Shown here: positions 1-13,727 of the stretch, in pieces | Layout of the letters: every line of letters starts with the position of its first letter | Numbering within the stretch: position 1 is the first letter of the stretch | Assembly: GCF_024448985.1 (NCBI RefSeq) | Contig: NZ_JAMOII010000008.1 | Span: 87,290-151,289 of the forward strand | Direction of reading: 5' to 3' | Length of the DNA: 64,000 nucleotides | Source of the DNA: Stutzerimonas stutzeri | Lineage (GTDB): Bacteria > Pseudomonadota > Gammaproteobacteria > Pseudomonadales > Pseudomonadaceae | Position numbers and translations under genes: made by a program | The notes under the pieces: generated by a model | The model's database searches: none | What the model saw: the letters and a program-made list of their open reading frames with translations, nothing else | Told to the model about the DNA's origin: nothing

Positions 1-583
<583 letters not shown>

Positions 584-2035
584 TCAGCGCGGAAAGGCTG
601 GCGGATTGACCCCTGCCATATCTTCCATAACGCGCACTACCTGGCAGCTGTAGCCGAACTCATTGTCATACCAGACATATAGCACGACGCGGTTGTCGCT
701 ACAGATGGTTGCCTCGGCATCTACAACGCCGGCATGGCGCGAGCCGACGAAATCCGTGGAAACCACTTCCTGTGAATTGACGAAGTCGATCTGCTTCTGC
801 AGGTCCGAATGCATGGCCATCTGGCGCAGGTATTCGTTGATCTCGTCGCGGTTGGTAGCCTTTTCCAGATTCAGATTCAGGATCGCCATAGAGACGTTCG
901 GCGTCGGAACGCGGATAGCATTGCCAGTCAGCTTGCCCTTTAGCACCGGAAGCGCCTTGGCCGCCGCAGTTGCAGCGCCGGTCTCCGTGATGACCATGTT
1001 CAGGGCGGCACTACGACCACGACGACTGCCTTTATGGAAGTTGTCGATCAGGTTCTGGTCGTTGGTGTAGGAATGCACGGTCTCGACGTGACCGTTGACG
1101 ATGCCGTACTGGTCGTTGACCGCCTTGAGCACCGGCACGATGGCGTTGGTGGTACAGGAAGCAGCGGAGACGATCTTGTCGTCTTCGGTGATATCGGCAT
1201 GGTTGATGCCATGCACGATGTTCTTCAGCTCACCTTTGCCTGGCGCGGTCAGGACGACGCGGGCAACGCCAGGACACTTGAGATGCTGACCGAGGCCTTC
1301 GGCGTCACGCCACTTGCCGGTGTTGTCCACCAGCAGCGCGTTCTCGATACCATACTGGGTGTAGTCCACCGAAGCCGGATCGTTGGAGTAGATCACCTGG
1401 ATCAAGTTGCCGTTGGCAGTGATGGTGTTGTTCTCGGCATCGATATGAATGGTGCCGTCGAACGGGCCGTGTACCGAATCGCGGCGCAGCAGGCTGGCGC
1501 GCTTGACCAGGTCGTTCTCGGCACCCTTGCGCACAACGATGGCACGCAGGCGCAGGCCGTCGCCGCCACCGGTTTTTTCGATCAGGATGCGCGCCAGCAG
1601 GCGGCCGATGCGGCCAAAGCCATAAAGCACGACGTCGGTGCCTTTGTGGACGCCGGTCGTGTTGCGCTTGCCAGCGACTTCAGCCAACTCATCACGCACG
1701 AACTGGTCAAGGCTGCGGCCGTTGCCCTCGGCCTTGAACTTGGCGACGACCTTGCCCAGGTCCACCGAAGCGGCACCAAGGTCCATGCTGCTCATGGTCG
1801 TGAGGATCTGATGGGTTTCGTTGACACAGAGTCCGGCTTCGTCAGCCTGGCGGTGACGAGCGAAACGATGCGCTTTGAGCAATGCGATGACCGAACGGTT
1901 GATCAACCCGCGGCCATAGATGGAAGTCACCACGTTATTGTTACGATACAGCTGACCAATCAGCGGAATCATCGCTTCGGCGAGGGCTTCTCGATCAATC
2001 CATTCACCAAGACACTGGTCGGGCTTCTGAGTCAC
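584..2035 (-). CDS. gap: Glyceraldehyde-3-phosphate dehydrogenase, long form
   Basis: This 483-residue protein catalyses the NAD(P)-dependent interconversion of glyceraldehyde 3-phosphate and 1,3-bisphosphoglycerate. The Rossmann motif GFGRIGR is near residues 140-145, and the catalytic cysteine is C294 in SAASCTTN. It is about 150 residues longer than standard GAPDH because of an N-terminal extension (roughly 1-130) ahead of the NAD fold, as in the gap gene that lies between nqr and mfd in other pseudomonads. The start is GTG at 2035, supported by a GGAAGGAA ribosome binding site seven bases upstream. It is divergent from mfd and ends at the hairpin at 544-568. In Pseudomonas this paralogue is usually regarded as the gluconeogenic enzyme; that is family knowledge and not visible here. 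Confidence 0.93.
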   Translation of the reverse strand: MTQKPDQCLGEWIDREALAEAMIPLIGQLYRNNNVVTSIYGRGLINRSVIALLKAHRFARHRQADEAGLCVNETHQILTTMSSMDLGAASVDLGKVVAKFKAEGNGRSLDQFVRDELAEVAGKRNTTGVHKGTDVVLYGFGRIGRLLARILIEKTGGGDGLRLRAIVVRKGAENDLVKRASLLRRDSVHGPFDGTIHIDAENNTITANGNLIQVIYSNDPASVDYTQYGIENALLVDNTGKWRDAEGLGQHLKCPGVARVVLTAPGKGELKNIVHGINHADITEDDKIVSAASCTTNAIVPVLKAVNDQYGIVNGHVETVHSYTNDQNLIDNFHKGSRRGRSAALNMVITETGAATAAAKALPVLKGKLTGNAIRVPTPNVSMAILNLNLEKATNRDEINEYLRQMAMHSDLQKQIDFVNSQEVVSTDFVGSRHAGVVDAEATICSDNRVVLYVWYDNEFGYSCQVVRVMEDMAGVNPPAFPR

Positions 2036-2194
2036 GGGCAGTTCCTTCCAACATGTAGGGGCTGAGAAAAAGGGCTACATTATGCCGGTGCGCCCCAGCC
2101 CCGGCAATCTGTGCAGCGGAAACACTGACAGCGTCCCGCGTGGATAGTTACAATCCCGACGGTCCATTTTCCAAGACCGGAGTCACGTCCACTC

Positions 2195-5100
2195 GTGTCC
2201 GTATTGCGCCTTCCGCCCATGCCTGCCGCCAGCGGCAAGCAAACCTGGGGCAACCTTCCCGGAGCCGCGCTGAGCCTGGCCATTGCCGAGTCCGCCAGCA
2301 GCGCAGCGTGCTTCACCCTTCTCCTTACCGCCGACAGTCAGGGCGCCGAGCGCCTGAAGGAAGAGCTGGCATTCTTCGCTCCCGAGCTGCCGGTGCTGCA
2401 CTTTCCCGACTGGGAAACGCTGCCCTACGATGTGTTTTCACCGCACCAGGACATCATTTCCCAGCGCATCGCGGCGCTTTACCAACTCCCCGAACTGACG
2501 CACGGCGTGCTGGTAGTTCCGATTACCACGGCGCTACATCGCCTGGCGCCCAAGCGCTTTCTGCTGGGTTCCAGCCTGGTGCTGGATGTCGGCCAGAAGC
2601 TCGACGTCGAGCAGATGCGCTTGCGCCTGGAGGCGGCGGGCTACCGCTGTGTGGACACGGTTTACGAGCATGGCGAATTTGCCGTGCGTGGCGCGCTGAT
2701 CGACCTCTATCCGATGGGCAGCGCCCTGCCCTATCGCATCGATCTGTTCGACGACGAAATCGAAACACTACGCACCTTTGATCCGGAGAATCAGCGCTCC
2801 ATCGAAAAGGTCGACTCCGTACGCTTGCTGCCCGCTCGCGAGTTCCCGCTGAAAAAGGAATCGGTCACCGGCTTCCGCGCGCGCTTCCGTGAACGCTTCG
2901 ACGTGGATTTCCGCCGCTGCCCGGTCTATCAGGACCTTTCCACCGGCATTACCCCAGCAGGCATCGAGTACTACCTGCCGCTGTTCTTCGACGAAACCTC
3001 GACACTGTTCGACTACCTGCCGGACGACACCCAGGTGTTTTCCCTGCCCGGCATCGAGCAGGCCGCCGAGCATTTCTGGAAGGATGTGCGCAACCGCTAC
3101 GAGGAGCGCCGCGTCGATCCGGAGCGGCCGCTGTTGCCGCCGGCGGAGCTTTTCATGCCGGTGGAAGACTGCTTTGCCCGGCTCAAGCTGTGGCCGCGGG
3201 TGGTCGCCAGCCAGGAGGACGTGGAAACCGGCATCGGCCGCGAGCGCTTCCCCGCCAGCCTGCTTCCCGAGCTGGCCATCGAAGCCAAGGCCAGCGAGCC
3301 TCTGGGTGCGCTGCGGCGCTTTCTCGACGAGTTTCCCGGGCGCGTGCTGTTCACCGCCGAATCGGCGGGCCGTCGCGAAGTGCTGCTGGAGCTGCTGGCA
3401 CGGCTGAAATTGCGGCCGCAGGAGGTCGATGGCTGGCCCGGGTTTCTGCAAAGTGAGGAGCGCCTGGCGATCGCCATCGCGCCACTGGACGACGGGCTGC
3501 TGCTACAACAGCCGGAACTGGCGCTGATCGCCGAGAGCCCGCTGTTCGGCCAGCGCATCATGCAGCGCCGCCGGCGCGAGAAGACCCGCGATGCCGGCGA
3601 GAACGTCATCAAGAACCTCACCGAGCTGCGCGAAGGCGCGCCGGTGGTGCATATCGACCACGGCGTGGGCCGCTATCAGGGCCTGATCACCCTGGAGATC
3701 GAAGGCCAATCGGCGGAATTCCTCCAGCTGCAGTACGCCGAGGAAGCCAAGCTCTACGTGCCGGTGGCCAGCCTGCACCTGATCGCCCGCTACACCGGCA
3801 GCGACGACGCCCTGGCACCGCTGCACCGGCTGGGCTCGGAAACCTGGCAGAAAGCCAAGCGCAAGGCCGCCGAACAGGTACGCGACGTTGCCGCCGAACT
3901 GCTGGACATCTATGCCCGCCGCGCCGCCCGGCAAGGCTATGCCTTCCAGGACCCGCAGCTGGACTACGACACCTTCAGCGCCGGCTTCCCCTTCGAGGAA
4001 ACCCCGGACCAGCAGGCGGCCATCGACGCGGTGCGCGCCGACCTGCTCGCGCCCAAGCCCATGGATCGCCTGGTCTGTGGCGATGTCGGCTTCGGCAAGA
4101 CCGAAGTGGCCATGCGCGCGGCCTTTATCGCCGTTCACAGCGGCAAGCAGGTCGCCGTACTGGTCCCCACCACGCTGCTCGCCCAGCAGCACTACAACAG
4201 CTTCCGCGACCGCTTCGCCGACTGGCCGGTAAAGGTCGAGGTGATGAGCCGCTTCAAGTCGGCGAAGGAAATCCAAGCGGCGGTAAACGAACTCGCCGAA
4301 GGCAAGGTGGACATTCTCATCGGCACCCACAAGCTGCTGCAGGATGATGTGAAGTTCACCAACCTGGGGCTGGTGATCATCGACGAGGAACACCGTTTCG
4401 GCGTGCGCCAGAAGGAGCAACTCAAGGCGCTGCGCAGCGAGGTGGACATCCTCACCCTGACCGCCACACCGATTCCACGCACCCTGAACATGGCCGTGGC
4501 CGGCATGCGCGACCTGTCGATCATTGCCACACCGCCGGCACGCCGCCTCTCGGTGCGCACCTTCGTCATGGAGGCCAACAAGCCGACCATCAAGGAAGCA
4601 CTGCTGCGCGAGCTGCTGCGCGGCGGCCAGGTCTATTACCTGCACAACGACGTGAAGACCATCGAGAAGTGCGCCGCAGACCTCGCCGAACTGGTGCCCG
4701 AGGCGCGTATCGGCATTGGCCACGGGCAGATGCGCGAGCGGGAACTGGAACAGGTGATGGGCGACTTCTACCACAAGCGCTTCAACGTGCTGGTGGCCTC
4801 GACCATCATCGAGACCGGTATCGACGTGCCCAGCGCCAACACCATCATCATCGAGCGCGCCGACAAGTTCGGCCTGGCCCAGCTGCACCAGCTGCGTGGC
4901 CGCGTCGGGCGCAGTCACCACCAGGCCTACGCCTACCTGCTAACCCCGCCACGCAAGCAGATGACGCCAGACGCGGAAAAGCGCTTGGAAGCCATCGCCA
5001 ACGCGCAGGACCTGGGTGCCGGCTTCGTGCTGGCCACCCACGACCTGGAAATCCGCGGCGCCGGCGAGCTGCTCGGCGACGGCCAGAGCGGGCAGATCCA

Positions 5101-5644
5101 GGCGGTGGGCTTCACGCTTTATATGGAAATGCTCGAACGCGCGGTCAAGGCCATCCAGAAAGGCGAGCAGCCAAATCTGGACCAGCCCCTGGGCGGCGGC
5201 CCGGAAATCAACCTGCGGATCCCGGCGCTGATCCCCGAGGACTACCTGCCGGACGTGCATGCGCGGCTGATCCTCTACAAGCGCATCGCCAACGCCGCCG
5301 ACGAGGACGGCCTGAACGAGCTGCAGGTGGAGATGATCGACCGTTTCGGCTTGTTGCCGGATGCCGCCAAGCACCTGATCCGCCTGACGCTGCTCAAACT
5401 GCAGGCCGAGAAGCTCGGCATCACCAAGATCGACGCCGGCCCGCAGGGCGGACGCATCGAATTCGCCGCCGATACGCCGGTCGATCCGATGGCATTGATC
5501 AAGCTGATCCAGACGCAGCCCAAGCGCTACAAGTTCGAAGGGGCGACGGTGTTCAAATTCCAGGTGCCCATGGAGCGGCCCGAGGAGCGCTTCAACACGC
5601 TGGAAGCATTGCTCGAACGTCTGACACCGGCGGCTGGTCAGTGA
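2195..5644 (+). CDS. mfd: Transcription-repair coupling factor Mfd
   Basis: This 1149-residue protein is full length. Mfd is a DNA translocase that removes RNA polymerase stalled at lesions and recruits UvrA for nucleotide excision repair. Visible parts, in order, are the UvrB-homology N-terminal module (the FPDWETLPYD region), the RNA polymerase-interacting region around residues 490-560, and a RecG-like SF2 motor with Walker A GDVGFGKT (629-636), DEEH box (730-733) and the helicase motif HQLRGRVGRS. The start is GTG at 2195, chosen because MSVLRLP is the conserved Pseudomonas beginning. Its ribosome binding site is weak and distant. It is divergent from gap, and the SNF2 gene follows after 44 bp in the same direction. 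Confidence 0.97.
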   Translation: MSVLRLPPMPAASGKQTWGNLPGAALSLAIAESASSAACFTLLLTADSQGAERLKEELAFFAPELPVLHFPDWETLPYDVFSPHQDIISQRIAALYQLPELTHGVLVVPITTALHRLAPKRFLLGSSLVLDVGQKLDVEQMRLRLEAAGYRCVDTVYEHGEFAVRGALIDLYPMGSALPYRIDLFDDEIETLRTFDPENQRSIEKVDSVRLLPAREFPLKKESVTGFRARFRERFDVDFRRCPVYQDLSTGITPAGIEYYLPLFFDETSTLFDYLPDDTQVFSLPGIEQAAEHFWKDVRNRYEERRVDPERPLLPPAELFMPVEDCFARLKLWPRVVASQEDVETGIGRERFPASLLPELAIEAKASEPLGALRRFLDEFPGRVLFTAESAGRREVLLELLARLKLRPQEVDGWPGFLQSEERLAIAIAPLDDGLLLQQPELALIAESPLFGQRIMQRRRREKTRDAGENVIKNLTELREGAPVVHIDHGVGRYQGLITLEIEGQSAEFLQLQYAEEAKLYVPVASLHLIARYTGSDDALAPLHRLGSETWQKAKRKAAEQVRDVAAELLDIYARRAARQGYAFQDPQLDYDTFSAGFPFEETPDQQAAIDAVRADLLAPKPMDRLVCGDVGFGKTEVAMRAAFIAVHSGKQVAVLVPTTLLAQQHYNSFRDRFADWPVKVEVMSRFKSAKEIQAAVNELAEGKVDILIGTHKLLQDDVKFTNLGLVIIDEEHRFGVRQKEQLKALRSEVDILTLTATPIPRTLNMAVAGMRDLSIIATPPARRLSVRTFVMEANKPTIKEALLRELLRGGQVYYLHNDVKTIEKCAADLAELVPEARIGIGHGQMRERELEQVMGDFYHKRFNVLVASTIIETGIDVPSANTIIIERADKFGLAQLHQLRGRVGRSHHQAYAYLLTPPRKQMTPDAEKRLEAIANAQDLGAGFVLATHDLEIRGAGELLGDGQSGQIQAVGFTLYMEMLERAVKAIQKGEQPNLDQPLGGGPEINLRIPALIPEDYLPDVHARLILYKRIANAADEDGLNELQVEMIDRFGLLPDAAKHLIRLTLLKLQAEKLGITKIDAGPQGGRIEFAADTPVDPMALIKLIQTQPKRYKFEGATVFKFQVPMERPEERFNTLEALLERLTPAAGQ

Positions 5645-5688
5645 GGTCATTCGCCGTTGTCCCGACTGTCCCTGCTTGCGGCTGACCC

Positions 5689-8970
<3,282 letters not shown>

Positions 8971-9182
8971 AAGCCGGAAGCCAAGCCATTGGACTGCGAC
9001 TTCCGATGGGCACCGACCCTAGAGCCCCGGAGACGGCTGCGTGAGTGCATGAGGTAGGAGCATGCGAAAAGGCAGTACACATCAATATTCCCTACACACC
9101 CAAGCTGGATGACGACCTGCTTTTAGTCCAAGCTTCCCACCACTACCGCAAGCCGCCATCGAACCAGACAAAGGACATGCCG

Positions 9183-9740
9183 ATGAGCCTCTATGAAATC
9201 GCGTTTTCCGGCCAGTTGCTCCCCGGTGCACGGCTCGAGCAGGTCGAAGCCAACCTGAGCAAGTTGTTCCAGGCCGACGCCCAGCGCATCGCGCAGCTGT
9301 TCTCCGGGCGGCGCATGGTCATCAAGCAAAACCTGGATTTCGCCGCCGTAGAGAAGTACCGCCAGGCTTTGGAGCGCGCCGGCGCGCAGGTCGAAGTCAG
9401 GCCGATGCCGGTCGCCGTCGAGGAAATCGAACTGGCACCACCGCCTGCCGAGGAGCCGGACGCACCGCAGACGGTGCCGCAGGCCCCCACGACCGCACCT
9501 AAGCCACTCAAGGTCGCGCCGCGTGATGAGTACATGGCTGCTTTCGTCGATGTCGAGGCCCCGGATTTCGGTATCGCGCCGGTCGGTGTCGACCTGCAGG
9601 ATGCCCGCCCGACAACCCCGCCACCCGCACTGAACCTGTCGCAGTTCAGCCTGGCGCCAGTGGGCAGTGATATGAGCGAACGCCGCCGCGCCACTGATGC
9701 TCCGGTACCGGATACCTCGCATCTGAAGTTGGTGGAATAA
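9183..9740 (+). CDS. Conserved hypothetical protein with APVG repeats
   Basis: This 185-residue protein begins MSLYEIAFSGQLLPGARLEQ. Residues 1-75 form a domain I recognise as the small N-terminal module that precedes membrane domains (DUF805 or Yip1 type) in many gammaproteobacteria, with the motif LFSGRRMVIKQNLD. No membrane segment follows here. The remainder is proline-rich and carries a repeated motif, FGIAPVGVDL and FSLAPVGSDM. Two ATGs (9177 and 9183) are possible. I chose 9183 because AAAGGA at 9170-9175 is seven bases upstream of it but only one base from the other. The function is unknown. Confidence 0.75.
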   Translation: MSLYEIAFSGQLLPGARLEQVEANLSKLFQADAQRIAQLFSGRRMVIKQNLDFAAVEKYRQALERAGAQVEVRPMPVAVEEIELAPPPAEEPDAPQTVPQAPTTAPKPLKVAPRDEYMAAFVDVEAPDFGIAPVGVDLQDARPTTPPPALNLSQFSLAPVGSDMSERRRATDAPVPDTSHLKLVE

Positions 9741-9793
9741 CACGCTACATCGGACGGGCTGCGCTGCGTTTCAGCCTACCAGGTAGTTGGCCG

Positions 9794-9838
9794 GGAGAAG
9801 GGTGGGCTGACGCGGACGCCGCCAGCCCACCCTTCTCC
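9794..9838. repeat. Perfect inverted repeat (16-bp arms)
   Basis: The arms at 9794-9809 and 9823-9838 are perfectly complementary and flank a 13-bp loop. The core GGTGGGCTG is shared with the palindromes at 23841-23975, so this is probably a REP-type repeat. There is no T tract to make it an intrinsic terminator. Confidence 0.75.
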
Positions 9839-9906
9839 ACCAGCCAGCCGAACTCCCGCCGCTCCGGCAGGCTCCAAGACTACAAGCCCTCACAGTGCCT
9901 GTATTC

Positions 9907-10923
9907 ATGGACCTAGTCGTCGCCCGTCCCGAAGGCCTCTACTGCCCGCCCGGTGATTTCTATATCGATCCCTGGCGTACCGTTGAACGCGCCGTCATCA
10001 CCCACGCCCACGGCGATCATGCGCGCTGGGGCATGGGCCACTACCTGGCTTCCAGCGACAGCGAAGGCATCCTGCGCTCGCGTATCGCCGCCGATATGCC
10101 GTTGCAGACGCTGGGCTACGGCGAAACCATCAACCATCACGGCGTAACGCTCAGCTTCCATCCCGCCGGTCATGTACTCGGCTCGGCGCAGATTCGTCTG
10201 GAATACCGCGGCGAAGTTTGGGTCGCCTCGGGCGACTATAAGGTAGAGCCGGACGGCACCTGTGCGCCCTTCGAGCCGGTGCGCTGCCATACCTTCATCA
10301 CCGAATCCACCTTCGGCCTGCCCATCTATCGCTGGCCGTCGCAGACCGAAGTGTTTCGCGACATCAACGACTGGTGGCGCGCCAACGCCGCCGCTGGACG
10401 CCCCAGCGTGTTGTTCTGTTACGCCTTCGGCAAGGCGCAACGGATTCTGCATGGTCTTGATGAAAGCATTGGCAGCGTGGTGGTGCATGGCGCGGTCGAG
10501 CCACTGAACAAGGTGTATCGCGAAGGCGGCATCTATCTACCCCCAACCGTCTATGCCGGCGAACTGAAGAAGGGCGACCCACGCCTTAAACAAGCCATCA
10601 TCCTGGCCCCGCCTTCAGCTGGCGGCAGCACCTGGATGCGCCGTTTCGGCGACTACGCCGACGCCTTCGCCAGCGGCTGGATGATGCTGCGCGGCACCCG
10701 CCGGCGTCGTGGCGTCGACCGTGGCTTCGTGCTCTCCGACCATGCCGACTGGCCCGGCCTGCTCTGGGCCATCGAACAGACCGGCGCCGAGCGGGTCATG
10801 GTGACCCACGGCTCGGTGCCGGTACTGGTGCGCTACCTGCGCGAGATGCGCGGTCTCGATGCCCAAGCCTTCGAAACCGAATACGGTGAAGAGGACGACG
10901 CAGCCACACAGGAGGCCGAATGA
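9907..10923 (+). CDS. Ligase-associated DNA exonuclease, metallo-beta-lactamase fold
   Basis: From ATG 9907 the product is 338 residues. The metal-binding motif HAHGDH (residues 33-38) and later conserved segments (HPAGHVLGS, SGDYK, ESTFGLP and LSDHADW) identify a beta-CASP/metallo-beta-lactamase nuclease of the type annotated as mRNA 3'-end processing factor or ligase-associated exonuclease. The next gene is an ATP-dependent ligase 76 bp downstream, so the two are probably one unit. In many bacteria a DEXH helicase and a phosphoesterase complete the set; here they are at 28.8-32.5 kb. A GTG at 9895 would add four residues. Neither start has a good ribosome binding site. Confidence 0.88.
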   Translation: MDLVVARPEGLYCPPGDFYIDPWRTVERAVITHAHGDHARWGMGHYLASSDSEGILRSRIAADMPLQTLGYGETINHHGVTLSFHPAGHVLGSAQIRLEYRGEVWVASGDYKVEPDGTCAPFEPVRCHTFITESTFGLPIYRWPSQTEVFRDINDWWRANAAAGRPSVLFCYAFGKAQRILHGLDESIGSVVVHGAVEPLNKVYREGGIYLPPTVYAGELKKGDPRLKQAIILAPPSAGGSTWMRRFGDYADAFASGWMMLRGTRRRRGVDRGFVLSDHADWPGLLWAIEQTGAERVMVTHGSVPVLVRYLREMRGLDAQAFETEYGEEDDAATQEAE

Positions 10924-10999
10924 TTTGGCGCCCAAGCTCGCGGATCTGCAGGAGCGAGCCCGCTCAGCAGGCTGCGCCGGGACCTGAGGGTGGTACGAA

Positions 11000-12703
11000 A
11001 TGAAAGCCTTCGCCACCCTTTACAGCCGCCTCGACGCGACCACCTCCAGCAACGCCAAGCTTGCTGCGATGCGCGACTACTTCCGCGAAGCGGATCCCGC
11101 CGACGCCGCCTGGGCGGTCTACTTCCTGTCCGGGGGCCGGCCGCGCCAGCTGGTGCCGACCCGTGTGCTGCGCGAAACGGCCATGCAGGCGTCCGGTTTG
11201 CCGGAATGGTTGTTCGAAGAAAGCTACCAGGCTGTCGGTGACATGGCCGAAACCATCTCGCTATTGATGCCCGAAGCCGAGCACAGCTCGGACGAAGGCC
11301 TGGCGGTATGGATGCAGGACAGGCTGCTGCCCTTGCGTGGCCTGCCACCGGAGGAGCTGACCGCGCGCCTGCCATTGCTGTGGGCACAGCTGGACCGGCT
11401 GAGCCTCATGGTATGCATCAAGCTGATCACAGGCGCCTTTCGCGTCGGGGTATCGAAGCTGCTGGTCACGCGAGCGCTGGCCTCGCTCGCCGATCTCGAC
11501 CCCAAGCGTGTGGCGCAGCGTCTGGTCGGTTACACCGACCTGTCTCACCGTCCCAGCGCCGAAGGCTACCTGGCTCTGATCGCCGACGAATCGGAACACG
11601 AACATGCCCAGCGGGGCGGCCAGCCCTACCCCTTCTTTCTTGCCCATTCATTGCAGGCGCCCGTGGAGGAGTTCGATAGCCTGCTGGGCGCCCCTGAGAA
11701 CTGGTTCGTTGAATGGAAGTGGGATGGCATCCGCGCCCAGCTGGTCAAGCGCGACGGGCAGATCTGGGTCTGGTCGCGCGGTGAGGAACTGGTGAGCGAA
11801 CGCTTTCCCGAGCTATGCGAGCTGGCCAGCTGTTTACCGGACGGAACGGTGATCGATGGCGAAATCCTGGTCTGGAAACATCCTCCCGAGCAATCCACCA
11901 CTGCGCTACCGGCCCTCGATGCCGCAGCGCCGGCAGCTGAAGGGTCCGGCGTACAACCCTTCGCCCTGCTGCAGCAGCGCATTGGTCGCAAGAACCTCAC
12001 CGCCAAGGTGCTGCAGGATGCACCCGTTTCCGTACTCGCCTATGACCTGCTGGAATGGCAAGGCGAGGACTGGCGGCAACGACCGCACCATGAACGTCGG
12101 CAACAGCTCGAAGCAGTGGTCGCACAATGCCCGAACCCACGGTTGATGCTGTCAGCACTGGTCACAGGCACCGACTGGCAGGATCTCGCCCGCCAGCGCG
12201 AGGCCTCACGCACCCTGGGCGTCGAGGGCATGATGATCAAGGCCCGCGCCGCGCAATATGGCGTCGGTCGCACGAAAGATGTGGGCCTCTGGTGGAAATG
12301 GAAGATCGACCCGTACTCCATTGATGCCGTATTGATCTATGCCCAGCGCGGCCATGGTCGCCGTGCCAGCCTCTATACCGATTACACCTTCGCCGTCTGG
12401 GACGGCGAGCCGGGCAACCCCGAACGCAAGCTGGTGCCCTTCGCCAAGGCCTATTCGGGACTCACCGACGAGGAGATGCGCAAGGTGGACGCCATCGTGC
12501 GCAAGACCACCGTGGAGAAGTTCGGCCCAGTGCGCAGCGTGACGCCGACCCTGGTGTTCGAGCTGGGCTTCGAAGGCATCGCCGCCAGTAGCCGGCATAA
12601 GAGCGGTATCGCCGTGAGATTTCCGAGGATGCTGCGCTGGCGTCACGACAAACCGGTGGACGAGGCGGATACGCTGGAGACGCTCAAGGAATTGCTGGGA
12701 TGA
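11000..12703 (+). CDS. ATP-dependent DNA ligase (ligase-associated operon type)
   Basis: This 567-residue ligase seals nicks using ATP, forming an enzyme-AMP intermediate on lysine. The adenylation motif EWKWDGIR places the catalytic lysine at K240. Motif III (DGEILVW), motif IV (EGMMIKA) and motif V (WWKWKIDP) follow in order, and the N-terminal 200 residues form the DNA-binding domain. This is an archaeal/eukaryal-like ligase and not the NAD-dependent LigA. It also lacks the polymerase and nuclease domains of LigD. It is paired with the beta-lactamase-fold exonuclease upstream. Downstream, instead of the expected helicase, there is a REP array and the urea locus. Confidence 0.92.
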   Translation: MKAFATLYSRLDATTSSNAKLAAMRDYFREADPADAAWAVYFLSGGRPRQLVPTRVLRETAMQASGLPEWLFEESYQAVGDMAETISLLMPEAEHSSDEGLAVWMQDRLLPLRGLPPEELTARLPLLWAQLDRLSLMVCIKLITGAFRVGVSKLLVTRALASLADLDPKRVAQRLVGYTDLSHRPSAEGYLALIADESEHEHAQRGGQPYPFFLAHSLQAPVEEFDSLLGAPENWFVEWKWDGIRAQLVKRDGQIWVWSRGEELVSERFPELCELASCLPDGTVIDGEILVWKHPPEQSTTALPALDAAAPAAEGSGVQPFALLQQRIGRKNLTAKVLQDAPVSVLAYDLLEWQGEDWRQRPHHERRQQLEAVVAQCPNPRLMLSALVTGTDWQDLARQREASRTLGVEGMMIKARAAQYGVGRTKDVGLWWKWKIDPYSIDAVLIYAQRGHGRRASLYTDYTFAVWDGEPGNPERKLVPFAKAYSGLTDEEMRKVDAIVRKTTVEKFGPVRSVTPTLVFELGFEGIAASSRHKSGIAVRFPRMLRWRHDKPVDEADTLETLKELLG

Positions 12704-12724
12704 GCGTGCTCCAGCCAGCCCAAC

Positions 12725-13220
12725 GGCCGAACAAGTTCGGCCCTACAACAAAACCGCACTCCCGCCCCCGGTCGTAGGGCCGAATTTTCGGGCAACCTGC
12801 CCCGCCTAATACCTGCGAATCGGCAGATCTGGCCGAACACGTTTCGGCGCCACAACAAAACCGCTACTCCGAACCCGAACGTAGGACCGTGTTCTTCGGC
12901 TAACCTGCCCCGCCTAACAGCTGCGAATCGACAGACCTGGCCAAACACGTTCGGCCCATAACAAAACCGCTGCCTCGCACCCGACCGTAGGGCCGAATTT
13001 ATTCGGCCAACCTGCCCCGCCTAACAGCTGCGAATCGACACACCTGGCCAAACATGTTCGGTCCTCACAACAAAACCGCTGTCTCGCACCCGACCGTAGG
13101 GCCGAATTTATGCGGCCAACCTGCCCCGCCTAACAGCTGCGAATCGACACACCTGGCCAAACACGTTCGGTCCCACAACAAAACCGCTGTCTCGCACCCG
13201 ACCGTAGGGCCGAATTCATT
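12725..13220. repeat. Tandem repeat array, five units of about 107 bp, built on REP palindromes
   Basis: The marker AACAAAACCGC recurs at 12747, 12854, 12960, 13069 and 13177, spacing 107, 106, 109 and 108 bp. Each unit contains a palindromic half such as GTAGGGCCGAATTTATTCGG followed by CAACCTGCCCCGCCTAACAG. Units 3-5 are nearly identical and units 1-2 have diverged, which suggests recent duplication at the RAYT-proximal end. The array fills the gap between the ligase gene and the RAYT pseudogene. A short open frame through the array (13054-13260) is a product of the repeats. It is not CRISPR: there are no short repeats separated by unique spacers. Confidence 0.9.
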
Positions 13221-13229
13221 TGCTAACCA

Positions 13230-13679
13230 TCACAACCACACCGCATCCCACCAGGGGTAATCACCGATACGCTCCACCAGCCCAGCACGCAGCGGGTTGG
13301 CGACGATGTAGCGCGCAATCGCCTGGACGTCTTCTTCGCAGCGCAAGGCATGATCGTGATAGCCCGGCTGCCAGACCGAACCCGGCCGTAGCAGCGCTCG
13401 GCTGAGGAGTTGCCCGCTGCGGCCCTTGAAGCGTTTCAGCACCTGATCGAGCGAATGGCGCTCGCCGAGCTCGAACAATCAGTGCAGATGATCCGGCATC
13501 AGAACCCAGGCGAGCGTGGAAACCCAAGCGTCGTCGTCCAAGACGCGCATCTGGCCAATGACCAGACGTGCGCAGGCCGGGGGCGAGAACAGCGGCTGGC
13601 GATTCTTCGTACAGGTGGTGACGTGGTAAAGCTGACCGGGCGCGGAATAGCGGCCCCGCCGTAGAGCATCGCGCGACAT
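13230..13679 (-). pseudogene. REP-associated tyrosine transposase (RAYT), interrupted by a stop
   Basis: The minus strand reads MSRDALRRGRYSAPGQLYHV from 13679 and proceeds to VLMPDHLH. A TGA at 13479-13481 interrupts it, and the same frame then resumes with LFELGERHSLDQVLK and ends at 13230. Intact RAYTs read PDHLHWLFEL, so a single TGG to TGA change explains the break. Without it the protein would be about 149 residues. The HxH motif (HLH) and the YxVT element at the N-terminus fit the Y1 HUH-like transposase fold. REP palindromes lie on both sides, the layout called a REPtron. Either the gene is dead or the stop is read through. Confidence 0.88.
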
Positions 13680-13727
13680 GTCCTTATGTCCGTGCGGCGG
13701 AGGAAGGCTAACCATAGGAGGGTTGCG

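Noticed and set aside
1034-2065. 343-codon open frame on the plus strand opposite gap
   Set aside because: It mirrors the high-GC codon pattern of gap and has no family features; gap itself is certain.
3503-4921. 472-codon minus-strand frame inside mfd
   Set aside because: Antisense shadow of mfd with repetitive LVQLGQAE-type composition and no motif.
9045-9182. Upstream extension of the 9183 gene
   Set aside because: The frame is open from 9045, but the ribosome binding site and the conserved SLYEIAF start place the beginning at 9183.
12725-13220. CRISPR array
   Set aside because: The unit is about 107 bp and repeats throughout, with no short repeat/unique spacer alternation and no cas genes.
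13054-13260. 68-codon frame in the tandem array
   Set aside because: It is made of two and a half copies of the repeat unit, with no ribosome binding site.
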